Below the pieces are notes generated by a model, which was given only the letters and a program-made list of their open reading frames with translations, was not told where the DNA came from and did not search any database. The translations under genes were made by a program, and so were the position numbers. A stretch of 8,539 nucleotides of DNA from Candidatus Sumerlaeota bacterium (lineage in GTDB: Bacteria > UBP6 > UBA1177). The stretch lies in contig SLGQ01000340.1 in NCBI GenBank assembly GCA_007136595.1, positions 1-8,539 of the forward strand. The letters are read 5' to 3'. Numbering within the stretch: position 1 is the first letter of the stretch; each line of letters begins with the position of its first letter. Positions 1-6,878 of this stretch are shown here, piece by piece.

Positions 1-1
1 G

Positions 2-15
2 ATTAATCGATTAAT
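2..15. repeat. 14-bp perfect palindrome upstream of TRAP permease start
   Basis: ATTAATCGATTAAT reads identically on both strands and is centred on a CG step. It lies about 90 bp upstream of the TRAP-like start codon in AT-rich sequence with no convincing coding frame. A palindrome of this kind can be an operator half-site pair, but in DNA this AT-rich it may be chance. The rest of bases 16-90 shows nothing I can support. Confidence 0.35.
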
Positions 16-107
16 TATAAGAATATAAAACACATTTGAGCCAATATGTCTCATCTGTTGGTTTATAGATTTAATTACTTTAAGATTATTTATTTGGAGG
101 ACAAATC

Positions 108-557
108 ATGATTAAAAGACCCAAACTTAGAAAAGTAGACATAGAAGAGATTACAGAGGCTCAAGTTGAACCTAAAACGGTTCGCGGGCTTGTTGTTAAG
201 ATTGTAGCAGCTGTATTTGCGGCTGTATTCTTATATCAAGCAGCGTTTGGTGTATGGCAAGTTCAATTTGCAAGGGGATTATATATCTTTTTTGCATTAT
301 TCTTAACGTTCTTATCAAACCCTAGACGTAAAAAAGAAGACCGAAGTAATATTGTTTATAACATCATAGATTTCGTTTTAATTGGGTTAACATTTATCGT
401 TATCGGGTATTTCATTATCCGTAGGATTATCGGGAGACTCTTTATCATCTTGAGTTTCCTCTTCACCGGGCTCTTCTTTATTTTCTTTTTCCTCATCCTC
501 CACATGACCGTTCCCGTTATCTTCATTAAAGTCAGCATCTTCATCGGTAATGCATGA
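108..557 (+). pseudogene. Truncated N-terminus of fused TRAP transporter permease, reading into antisense DNA
   Basis: The ATG at 108 follows a strong GGAGGA ribosome binding site. Residues 1-25 are a charged cytoplasmic start. Predicted membrane segments lie at about 28-48, 55-70 and 87-104, and the NPRRKKEDRS loop lies between the second and third. This pattern resembles the start of fused 4TM/12TM TRAP permeases, inner-membrane proteins of over 600 residues that import organic acids or other solutes with a TAXI or DctP binding protein. Only about 100 residues (to nt ~396-420) look like that family. The remaining ~45 residues, rich in F, I and L, are the antisense reading of the Glu/Asp-rich lipoprotein gene on the other strand, so they are unlikely to be real protein. 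The gene is therefore cut off. Whether by deletion, inversion or an assembly chimera cannot be decided here. The TRAP assignment is from remembered family sequence and is moderately sure; the truncation is more secure. Confidence 0.6.
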
Positions 558-614
558 ATAAAACAGAAAACAAAAAAACAGCATCATCAAAATTTTGATC
601 AGTGATCTTTTCAT
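387..614 (-). CDS. Short acidic putative lipoprotein, probably 3'-truncated
   Basis: The frame encodes 75 residues. It starts with MKRSLIK, then a hydrophobic stretch at about 8-19 and Cys21 in the context FYSC, a plausible though non-classical lipobox (Ser at -1, Phe at -3). After Cys21, 24 of 54 residues are Asp or Glu, mixed with Asn, Pro and Gly, ending in a DN/PDN-rich run. Such acidic low-complexity linkers are common just behind the lipid anchor of surface lipoproteins, with a folded domain usually following. Here the frame stops within the head-on junction with the TRAP fragment, so the expected distal part is probably missing. The ATG at 614 is chosen over an upstream TTG at 623 because GAGG lies 9 nt before it. 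The gene lies 148 nt downstream of the minus-strand operon and could be co-transcribed or independent. The function is unknown. Confidence 0.6.
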   Translation of the reverse strand: MKRSLIKILMMLFFCFLFYSCITDEDADFNEDNGNGHVEDEEKENKEEPGEEETQDDKESPDNPTDNEIPDNDKC

Positions 615-762
615 AGCCTGCAACCTCGTTATAAATTCAAAATACTAAAACAACACACAATTATTTTTCACCGTTTTTTTAATTAATAGCCCTTCTTGAT
701 AATAGGATACCACAAATATGGATGAATAGTGGTACTGTTTTTTAAATCAGAACCAACTTAAA

Positions 763-1503
763 TCACTCGCCCACAAGAAAAACCTCAACTCTTTCATCTT
801 TTTCAATGATAGAGCTGATAACTTCCCTGTGATAGGAGTTTCCTGCCTTCAGATCAGGTCCCCACAAAAACACTGAGTTTGCACTTGTAATGAATTTGTT
901 AACCACACTGAAATTCAAGCAGTTTACTGAAACAGCATAAACACCGCTTGAAACCACTTCATCATTTATCCGTTCAATTCTCTTTCTCTGACCGCTTGAA
1001 AGATCTGAAATATTTTCCTTTTCTCTGACACTTCTTAAAAACCTTTCAGGAAGATAGTAGCTTGTTTTGTAGCCGGCATCGGTAAATGGCTCAAGACTTC
1101 TGATATCTTTACTTTCCACAATGATCCTGTCCCTTTTGAGAGAAAACTTTTCAACAAGAAATTCAACCCTTTTAAACACATCATCTCTGTTTTGGTACCG
1201 CAAATTTTTAAAGTCGAGCCATAAACCGAGATGAGGTGTCAAAGATGCTGTTTCAAGATATTTTTCAAGAATCAGCCTGACAGGTCTTCTTGCACTTCTG
1301 GCAATACTGATAACCCCTGTTTCCTCGATATAAACAACATCAAGCTCAACTCCGTCATATAGATCCTGCACCCTTTTAAGTTTATTGACATTGTTTACTG
1401 CATGTACCCAGAACTTATCAGAATTATCATAAAAAGAGAGTTCTTCCGCTTCGATAAAGCCGGAAGTCAGAAAAAACAACGCACATAAAAACAAATAAAA
1501 CAT
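763..1503 (-). CDS. Exported FAM151/menorin-like GDPD-superfamily TIM-barrel protein
   Basis: The protein has 246 residues. Residues 1-18 form a hydrophobic secretion signal, probably cleaved near EAEE. The mature part recalls the FAM151/menorin (DUF2181) branch of the glycerophosphodiesterase/PI-PLC-like TIM barrels. WVHAVNN (His34) corresponds to the first-strand His, GVELD (Glu53, Asp55) to the acidic metal site, GLWLDFKNL (Asp97, Lys99) to the conserved LDFK strand, and IIVES (Glu130) to a further core strand. The segment where relatives carry a His-Pro-Pro after the second strand reads IARSARRP (67-74) with no His, so catalysis may be altered or lost. The ATG at 1503 is preferred over a GTG at 1515 because AAGGTGGT sits 7 nt before the ATG, whereas the GTG has only 3 nt to a weaker site. 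The start lies 1 nt after the glycosyltransferase stop. It is the last gene of the operon, and its substrate is unknown. Confidence 0.55.
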   Translation of the reverse strand: MFYLFLCALFFLTSGFIEAEELSFYDNSDKFWVHAVNNVNKLKRVQDLYDGVELDVVYIEETGVISIARSARRPVRLILEKYLETASLTPHLGLWLDFKNLRYQNRDDVFKRVEFLVEKFSLKRDRIIVESKDIRSLEPFTDAGYKTSYYLPERFLRSVREKENISDLSSGQRKRIERINDEVVSSGVYAVSVNCLNFSVVNKFITSANSVFLWGPDLKAGNSYHREVISSIIEKDERVEVFLVGE

Positions 1504-1504
1504 G

Positions 1505-3115
1505 CTATTTACCACCTTCTCCCTTTATGCCTGATTCCAGCTTGAAAACTGTCAGCAATTCAACTCCCTGTCTTTTCAGAGAAAACACCTGCTTCAACTC
1601 TTTTGTGTCTCTTAAGAGATATGGATAGTTTCTCCAGCGGTATTCATGTGTCTGGACATGATAATCACAAGTACCCGATTGGCAGAACCTGAAATTAGGT
1701 GTAAGATAACCACTGTTTTTTAAAATTCGGGATGTGTGCCGGTACTCTTTAGGATTCGGTTCAAAAGATACTCTGCACACCCTGTTTTCACATTCTCTAT
1801 TAAAAAACTCCGTTAAATCCCAATAGAAAAGGTCATAATACTGGGTTTCCATACCATATTTGGCAGCACCTTTTGTTCCACCTGCCAATTCATTATAATA
1901 ACTCAGATGGTCGTGTCTCAGATCTATCATGGATAAAATTACCGGAACAAAGAAAAAAACTGCTGGAGCGAACCTGTATTTTCCCATAAAATCAAGTCTC
2001 TTTAATGTTTCATAAATTCCCGCACCTGCCATTATGCAGATAAAAGGAAAAAACGGTTGAAAGAGTTTTACTCCGCTGTAATAAGGGGCAGGGAGGAACA
2101 TTAGAACAGCAATTGAAACTACTGCTGATAAAATTACAAGCAACATCGGTCTGCAATTTTCCACCTCTCTTTTCCAATTGTACAAAACAACAGATATGTG
2201 GGAAAAGAAAAGGGTTACAAGAGGAGTTGTAAGAACCATCATCACCCAGGGAGCATGCCAGGGAGGACGGGGTTCGCTGAATACTTCTCCAAGATAATAC
2301 ATCAGTATTCCGTAATGGAACGCATGAAACTTCACATAAGCGGCAAACCTTTCAAAAGTGGAATACCACAGCCAGGGCCACATAATAAAAAACAGTGGCA
2401 ACGATATCAGAAGCATTGATGTGAACTGTAGAGGGAATAAGGTTTTCAGCCAGTTTTTTCTGTTAAAACTCTTAAAGTTTACTGTAAAGTAATGTATCAA
2501 TACAGGGAGAAGCATAAATGGAGCATTAAGCTTTGTTGAAAGGGCAACTCCGAACGCAACTCCTGTCATCCAAGCCCAGAACTTTGATTTAAATCCCATC
2601 CAGTAACAATAAATAAAAATGAAAGATGTCCCCAAAACAGCAAAATCAAGTGTAGCAACCCTTGCATGAAAAAATGTTCTGGGAAGAAAAACAAAAGCAA
2701 GGGATGCAAAAACTGCACCGTGAAAAGAAAAAGCTTTTGCTGTAAAACTGAACAGAAACAAAAGTGTGATCGCGGCAAAAACAGATATTCCTATCCTTAA
2801 CGACCTTATTTCATCAAGCCATCCCAACTTTCTATGAAAAACGAAGTATCCTGATGCCATTAAAAGTTTAGCAAAAGGTGGATGTTCGTTGTTTTTTCTC
2901 CAGTATCTGTCTATATGACTTTTTTCAAAACATTTACTGATCGGGGAACAATTCTCAAAGTAAGCTGAATAGCTTTTTGCCGCATCCATGTAAAAACGGG
3001 CATCATCTGTTATTGCAACTCTTTCCGCCTGATAAAACAACATGAAAAAATAAAAAACAGCCAGAACAAAAGGGGTTGCTCTCATACTATGTTTTATGGC
3101 GGTCTCTTTTTTCAT
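1505..3115 (-). CDS. GT-C integral-membrane glycosyltransferase, GT39/GT83 (PMT/ArnT)-like
   Basis: This 536-residue polytopic protein is likely to transfer a sugar from a polyprenyl-phosphate donor on the outer face of the inner membrane. The first membrane helix (about 13-30) is followed by ITDDARFY with the Asp37-Asp38 pair typical of GT-C catalytic first loops. The loop continues to NNEHPPFAK (His78-Pro-Pro), a hallmark of GT39/GT83 enzymes, and HARVATLD (150-157) matches their conserved a-x-x-D region. Helices continue to about residue 395. A C-terminal extracytoplasmic part begins with YYNELAGG (406-413) and YGMET, a motif I associate with GT39-like proteins. Cys pairs occur at 56/62, 442/447 and 478/483, all in predicted outside regions. 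ATG follows the upstream stop directly (TAAATG), with GGTGA as ribosome binding site. The acceptor is not readable from sequence; lipid A, a protein or a glycan are all possible. Confidence 0.85.
   Translation of the reverse strand: MKKETAIKHSMRATPFVLAVFYFFMLFYQAERVAITDDARFYMDAAKSYSAYFENCSPISKCFEKSHIDRYWRKNNEHPPFAKLLMASGYFVFHRKLGWLDEIRSLRIGISVFAAITLLFLFSFTAKAFSFHGAVFASLAFVFLPRTFFHARVATLDFAVLGTSFIFIYCYWMGFKSKFWAWMTGVAFGVALSTKLNAPFMLLPVLIHYFTVNFKSFNRKNWLKTLFPLQFTSMLLISLPLFFIMWPWLWYSTFERFAAYVKFHAFHYGILMYYLGEVFSEPRPPWHAPWVMMVLTTPLVTLFFSHISVVLYNWKREVENCRPMLLVILSAVVSIAVLMFLPAPYYSGVKLFQPFFPFICIMAGAGIYETLKRLDFMGKYRFAPAVFFFVPVILSMIDLRHDHLSYYNELAGGTKGAAKYGMETQYYDLFYWDLTEFFNRECENRVCRVSFEPNPKEYRHTSRILKNSGYLTPNFRFCQSGTCDYHVQTHEYRWRNYPYLLRDTKELKQVFSLKRQGVELLTVFKLESGIKGEGGK
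1511..1518 (-). promoter_or_regulatory. Ribosome binding site deciding the ATG start at 1503
   Basis: On the minus strand AAGGTGGT lies inside the last codons of the glycosyltransferase gene, 7 nt before the ATG at 1503. It favours that ATG over the in-frame GTG at 1515, which itself overlaps this site. Confidence 0.65.
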
Positions 3116-3988
3116 TTAATCACCGGAAAAATAGTAAATATCAAAATAAAAGTGTCTTCTTGCGGCATTTTGGGTGCTCACTGTCACAGTTATAGGGTGT
3201 TCCCCCGAAAAATCTTTAAGTTCACTTTTTATCCACTTGCCGTCAACTGATCTGAATTCAAGAACCTTTTCATTTTGAGAAAAGGAAACCTTTACCGGAG
3301 CTCCCCTTCTTGTAGTCCCGGAATCTGCAACACCGAAACCTGCTGAAATATGTTTAAAACTCTTTTTAAGCGGAGGAATTTCAATAAATATCTTTTTTTT
3401 ATCTCCAAGCGGATGAGCATTTACTGCCATTTTTCTTTTTCCGTCAAAAAATGCCGGCTCAACATTTATTCGTTGCCAATTTCTATCTCCTGTTGAAAAT
3501 CGACCCATATAAAAAGGGAGTTGTGTTGTTGTCCCTTCTGTCGAAACTTTAAAATTATGGATCATTGAAGAAGCTGTAAGAACCCGTCCACCTTTTCCCT
3601 GTTTTTTGCATCTCAAAAGTGTCATCCCGTCTTGTCTTACAATTTTCTCACCCGAATGGTCATCAGATATGTCACCGCATTTTAAATTCCGGAAACCGGA
3701 AACAATATAAAACTCAAAGAACAGAGGGGCATTTTGCCAAGCATCTCCACCCGCAGGAAAAATATTAAGTTGAGGATAACCGAGAACCGTTCTGTCCAGA
3801 AGTTCACTTGACAGAAAAACGGGGAGTCCCTCTTCCATATTGCTCATAAGATAACTTTCAACTTCCGGTGGAAATTTATCGGGAAGAGGTTTTATGTGCC
3901 ATGAAAAAAAAGAGTAAACAGACCAGACAGTTATGGCTGAGAAAAAGAAAAATATTATCTTATGAAGGTTAAGAGAAATGATTTTCAA
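3116..3988 (-). CDS. Unrecognised membrane-anchored extracytoplasmic protein, beta-rich C-terminus
   Basis: The protein has 290 residues and I do not recognise its family. One hydrophobic segment (about 11-28) behind a short basic start looks like an uncleaved signal anchor, placing residues ~31-290 outside the membrane. The middle region contains Cys104 and Cys127, a possible disulfide. Residues ~198-290 are strand-like: a GFGVADSG turn, PVKVSFS, VLEFRSVDGKWI, ITVTVST and a final FYFDIYYF. This faintly recalls NPCBM-like or other carbohydrate-binding beta sandwiches, which is a guess from pattern only. Translation appears to start at TTG (3988-3986). AAGAGGT lies 9 nt upstream, the hydrophobic anchor requires this start, and no in-frame ATG occurs until about residue 48. 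The start overlaps the serS stop by 4 nt (TTGA), and its stop abuts the glycosyltransferase ATG, so it is likely a partner of that enzyme. Confidence 0.75.
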   Translation of the reverse strand: MKIISLNLHKIIFFFFSAITVWSVYSFFSWHIKPLPDKFPPEVESYLMSNMEEGLPVFLSSELLDRTVLGYPQLNIFPAGGDAWQNAPLFFEFYIVSGFRNLKCGDISDDHSGEKIVRQDGMTLLRCKKQGKGGRVLTASSMIHNFKVSTEGTTTQLPFYMGRFSTGDRNWQRINVEPAFFDGKRKMAVNAHPLGDKKKIFIEIPPLKKSFKHISAGFGVADSGTTRRGAPVKVSFSQNEKVLEFRSVDGKWIKSELKDFSGEHPITVTVSTQNAARRHFYFDIYYFSGD

Positions 3989-5256
3989 AAAGTTATGACC
4001 TCTTTTCCCATGTATGGTTTAAGAACTTCAGGAACTTTAACACTTCCGTCAGGTTGCTGATAATTTTCAAGGATAGCGACAATACATCTGTCGATTGCAA
4101 GTCCCGATCCATTAAGGATATGAACAAATTCAGTTTTTTTGCCGTCATCTCTTTTAAATCTTACAGATGCCCGTCTTGCCTGAAAATCACCGGTATTTGA
4201 ACAGCTTGATATCTCCCTGAAACAGTTTTGCCCGGGGAGCCAAACTTCTATATCATAAGTTCTCATGGCATTAAAACCTATATCTCCACTGCAAAGTTCA
4301 ACTACTCTGTAATGAAGACCGAGTCCTTTAAGGATATTTTCAGCATTTTGAGTAAGATTAATGAGCTCTTCTTCCGATTTCTCAGGAAGGGTAAATTTTA
4401 CAAGTTCAACTTTGTTAAACTGATGGAGCCGGATTATACCTCTGGTATCTTTTCCATAACTTCCCGCTTCTCTTCTGAAGCAGGGAGTGTAAGCAACATA
4501 GTTGAACGGAAGAGCTGAAACGGGAATTATCTCGTCACGGTGAAGATTTACAAGGCTCACCTCGGCAGTAGGTATCAGAAACATATCTTCGGTCGTTTTA
4601 TATGCATCATCCTCAAATTTCGGAAGCTGACCCGAACCTGTCATTGTTTCTCTGTTTACAAGAACAGGGGGGACTATCTCCACATAACCGTTTTGAACGG
4701 CACTATCCACCATATAGTTCATCAAAGCTCTTTCAAGAGATGCCATTTCTGCACTGTAAACCACAAACCTTGCTCCACTCAACTTGACTCCCCTTTCCAT
4801 ATCGAGTCCCGATTTCGCTATATCAAAATGTTCAAGAGGCTGAAAACCGAATGAAGGCATTTCTCCTTCAACTCTTATTACAGCATTATCATTTTCATCC
4901 TTTCCGACAGGTGTTTTGTCAGACAGCATATTAGGGATCGATAAAAGAAGTTCATTTAAAGAATCTTCAACTTCCCTAAGTTGAGGGGCATAAGATTTTA
5001 CCTGTTCACTTAAAAGCTTAAGCTCGTTCTTTAAATCTGTTTTTTCCTGATCTGTGCCGTTTTTCATTACAATGGGCATCTCTTTTGAGCGGCTGTTTTG
5101 AAGTGCTTTTGTTTTTTCAAACTCATTTATCAGATCTTTCCTTCTGCCACTCAATCTTTCTATTTCATCTACAATGGATAAATCCTTAAAATTACGGTTT
5201 TTAAGACTTCTTAAAACTTCTTCTCTGTTTTCAGTGATCAATTTTACATCAAACAT
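3985..5256 (-). CDS. serS: Seryl-tRNA synthetase
   Basis: This cytoplasmic class II aminoacyl-tRNA synthetase charges tRNA-Ser (and tRNA-Sec where present) with serine via seryl-AMP. Its 423 residues match the usual bacterial length. Residues ~1-105 form the antiparallel coiled-coil arm that grips the long variable arm of tRNA-Ser. Motif 1 lies around 165-197, ending EIVPPVLV. The serine-binding TAE is at 230-232, motif 2 FRREAGSYGKDTRG at 260-273, SSCSN at 350-354, and motif 3 NGSGLAIDR at 382-390 with its conserved Arg390. The start ATG has GGAG 5 nt upstream. The gene begins 39 nt after the thyX stop and shares 4 nt with the next gene. All catalytic motifs are intact, so it should be functional. 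Confidence 0.98.
   Translation of the reverse strand: MFDVKLITENREEVLRSLKNRNFKDLSIVDEIERLSGRRKDLINEFEKTKALQNSRSKEMPIVMKNGTDQEKTDLKNELKLLSEQVKSYAPQLREVEDSLNELLLSIPNMLSDKTPVGKDENDNAVIRVEGEMPSFGFQPLEHFDIAKSGLDMERGVKLSGARFVVYSAEMASLERALMNYMVDSAVQNGYVEIVPPVLVNRETMTGSGQLPKFEDDAYKTTEDMFLIPTAEVSLVNLHRDEIIPVSALPFNYVAYTPCFRREAGSYGKDTRGIIRLHQFNKVELVKFTLPEKSEEELINLTQNAENILKGLGLHYRVVELCSGDIGFNAMRTYDIEVWLPGQNCFREISSCSNTGDFQARRASVRFKRDDGKKTEFVHILNGSGLAIDRCIVAILENYQQPDGSVKVPEVLKPYMGKEVITF
3998..4004 (-). promoter_or_regulatory. Ribosome binding site supporting a TTG start
   Basis: AAGAGGT near the 3' end of serS is followed after 9 nt by the TTG at 3988. This supports the unusual TTG start of the membrane-anchored protein, which has no ATG before about residue 48. 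Confidence 0.6.
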
Positions 5257-5295
5257 TTCAACTCCAACTTTAAGATCATTGACGGTTAAACCATG

Positions 5296-6756
5296 TCAGT
5301 TAAATATTTTATTCCGGCAGGAAACAAAATCGCTCTTGCCGCTAAGCATCATTGTTGTAAGGGGAGCCGATTTCCCTGCAAGCTTTTTCATTTCAGAAGC
5401 AGTTTCCCTTATATCCCACTGTGCATGCTCATCATCTCTGAGACTTACAAAGTGATAAAGCTCTCTGGCATTCAGCTTCAACAGCACTCTTCTTCTGTGA
5501 GCATTTGTAAGTGCATAATTTTTTGAGGAGGGGTAAACTTTTTTTATTGTGTCATAAAACTCCCCGCTTCTTTTCATAACTTCGGAAAAAACAGGTGTCA
5601 TACCGGTTTCCACAACTGAAGGGGGAACAGTATAGTTAAGAAAAACATCATAATCCTGAACGATCTGAGTGCTTATTCTGTGCCTTTTAAGCTGAGCATA
5701 GTTAGATGCACTTACAACCAGTTCATATTCAAATTCCACCATTTCAAAAGCTCTTTCAACTCTGTCCCAGCACTCACGGTTTTTCAAAGTTGATTTTATA
5801 AGTTCTTCTTTCATTTTTTTAGTCAGTCTTGACGCTGATCCCAGACAACTCTCCATATCTCCGCCATTGTAATTATAAAGTATTGCGGCACAAAGAACGG
5901 TATCTGCTTTTTTTGTCGTTTTTACAAGTTTGACCGGAACCTGATCCCAACTGTCTATGGCGACTTTACCTCTTAATTTCTCAATAGTGTTGGATACAAG
6001 AATATCTCTGTGAGTGTCATATATCGAGGGATCGGTATATTTGATAATTGAAGGGGAAAGCGGATGAACGGCATCGTATATTTTTTGTGCAAGCTCTCTC
6101 ACTTCACCGATCTTAGAAGCTCTGAAACGACGGAGCATGTGTTCAAGTGTACGGGCATTAACTGTCATTCCGAATTGAGAATGGGTGGCAAGTGACACAA
6201 CATATCTGGCATCTTCTTTTGCCCATCCTTCAACCATTGTTTTTCCGCTTTTAGTTTGAATTTTATCAGAAAACTTTTCAAAAAAATGTCCTTTAAGAAC
6301 ATCATAAAGTTTAAAATATACACTGTTTTGAAAATTTATGAGTTCTTTGAAGTCCGGTTCAAGGTGTGTGCCGGCTATTTCGTCAGGAATTACACAGTCC
6401 CCATCCAGTTTTATATATCTCTGTGATTTTTCAGTAAACGAAGCAAGCCTGTATTTTTGTACTTCTTCAACGGCAAGTCTTGATATTCCCGTTATATCAA
6501 AATTAAAAACCGCATGTTCGGCAACGCTTGCATGTCCAAGCCCGAAAATGATAGTTTCATTTGACCTTCTTGCTTTGTCTGTCTCTTTACGGGATTTTTT
6601 CCTTATTTCTCCAATGTTTGAAGGATCTCTTGAAATTCTGGCATATGCGGCACTTAATGTTTCAGGAGTCAGGTTATCATCCTTCCATCCCGATCTTTTT
6701 TTAAGTTCCTTAATAATATCAGCGTCAATATTGTATCCGGCAAGCACAACATCCAT
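5296..6756 (-). CDS. thyX: Two-domain flavin-dependent thymidylate synthase (ThyX)
   Basis: ThyX methylates dUMP to dTMP using methylenetetrahydrofolate, FAD and NADPH. Usual enzymes are about 200-250 residues and tetrameric; this one has 486 residues and two tandem ThyX domains. Half one (~1-235) has AARIS (37-41), the flavin-loop GHASVAEH (74-81), LASFTEKSQRY (104-114) and NARTLEH (200-206) through EVRELA. Half two (~285-475) has QLKRHRISTQ (355-364), NARELYHF (429-436) and AQWDIR (445-450) through SAPL. The signature RHR is KYR (101-103) in half one and intact (358-360) in half two, while the GHxSxxEH motif survives only in half one. Long two-domain ThyX proteins are known in some lineages. 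The ATG at 6756 is chosen because AAGGAG lies 6 nt upstream, a promoter precedes it, and homology starts there. An in-frame 44-residue extension to 6888 crosses the promoter. It is the first gene of the operon. Confidence 0.93.
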   Translation of the reverse strand: MDVVLAGYNIDADIIKELKKRSGWKDDNLTPETLSAAYARISRDPSNIGEIRKKSRKETDKARRSNETIIFGLGHASVAEHAVFNFDITGISRLAVEEVQKYRLASFTEKSQRYIKLDGDCVIPDEIAGTHLEPDFKELINFQNSVYFKLYDVLKGHFFEKFSDKIQTKSGKTMVEGWAKEDARYVVSLATHSQFGMTVNARTLEHMLRRFRASKIGEVRELAQKIYDAVHPLSPSIIKYTDPSIYDTHRDILVSNTIEKLRGKVAIDSWDQVPVKLVKTTKKADTVLCAAILYNYNGGDMESCLGSASRLTKKMKEELIKSTLKNRECWDRVERAFEMVEFEYELVVSASNYAQLKRHRISTQIVQDYDVFLNYTVPPSVVETGMTPVFSEVMKRSGEFYDTIKKVYPSSKNYALTNAHRRRVLLKLNARELYHFVSLRDDEHAQWDIRETASEMKKLAGKSAPLTTMMLSGKSDFVSCRNKIFN

Positions 6757-6762
6757 TGTTAT

Positions 6763-6768
6763 CTCCTT
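6763..6768 (-). promoter_or_regulatory. Ribosome binding site of thyX
   Basis: AAGGAG lies 6 nt before the ATG at 6756. It identifies the start of the thymidylate synthase and excludes the longer in-frame reading. Confidence 0.85.
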
Positions 6769-6787
6769 CTGTAAAAATCTGTTGCCG

Positions 6788-6815
6788 ATTATATAAAATG
6801 ATATTTTTAAATCAA
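6788..6815 (-). promoter_or_regulatory. Sigma70-type promoter for the thyX-serS operon
   Basis: Read on the minus strand, TTGATT (6815-6810) and a perfect TATAAT (6793-6788) are separated by 16 nt. Transcription would begin near 6781, leaving a leader of about 25 nt before thyX. No intrinsic terminator or second clear promoter was seen between thyX and the last operon gene, so this probably serves all five genes. Confidence 0.65.
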
Positions 6816-6825
6816 ACTTTCTTGT

Positions 6826-6841
6826 TATATGACGGCATATA
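6826..6841. repeat. 16-bp inverted repeat between divergent promoters, candidate operator
   Basis: TATATG-ACGG-CATATA forms perfect 6-bp arms around a 4-nt spacer. It sits 10 bp upstream of the thyX -35 box and 37 bp upstream of the permease -35 box, a place where one regulator could act on both promoters. The arms are AT-rich, so chance is possible. Confidence 0.35.
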
Positions 6842-6878
6842 TTTTTGTTTGGAACATCTGCAACTTTTATGAAATAAC

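Noticed and set aside
624..660. Possible promoter TTGTGT-N18-TATAAC for the lipoprotein
   Set aside because: Its -10 box would put the transcription start inside or next to the ribosome binding site, so it is not convincing.
708..743. Hairpin TACCAC/GTGGTA followed by six T on the plus strand, resembling an intrinsic terminator
   Set aside because: The stem is only 6 bp with a 15-nt loop, and no plus-strand gene ends nearby. For the minus-strand operon the T run is on the wrong side.
731..757. Second hairpin GGTACTG/CAGAACC sharing bases with the one above, attenuator-like
   Set aside because: It has one mismatch and no T run on the minus strand. Mutually exclusive pairing alone is not enough in AT-rich DNA.
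1504..1515. GTG start at 1515 for the FAM151-like protein
   Set aside because: Its possible ribosome binding site is only 3 nt away, while the ATG at 1503 has AAGGTGGT at proper spacing.
6338..6796. Plus-strand open frame of 152 codons over thyX
   Set aside because: It is a shadow of a well-supported gene; the Ser/Leu-rich product has no motif.
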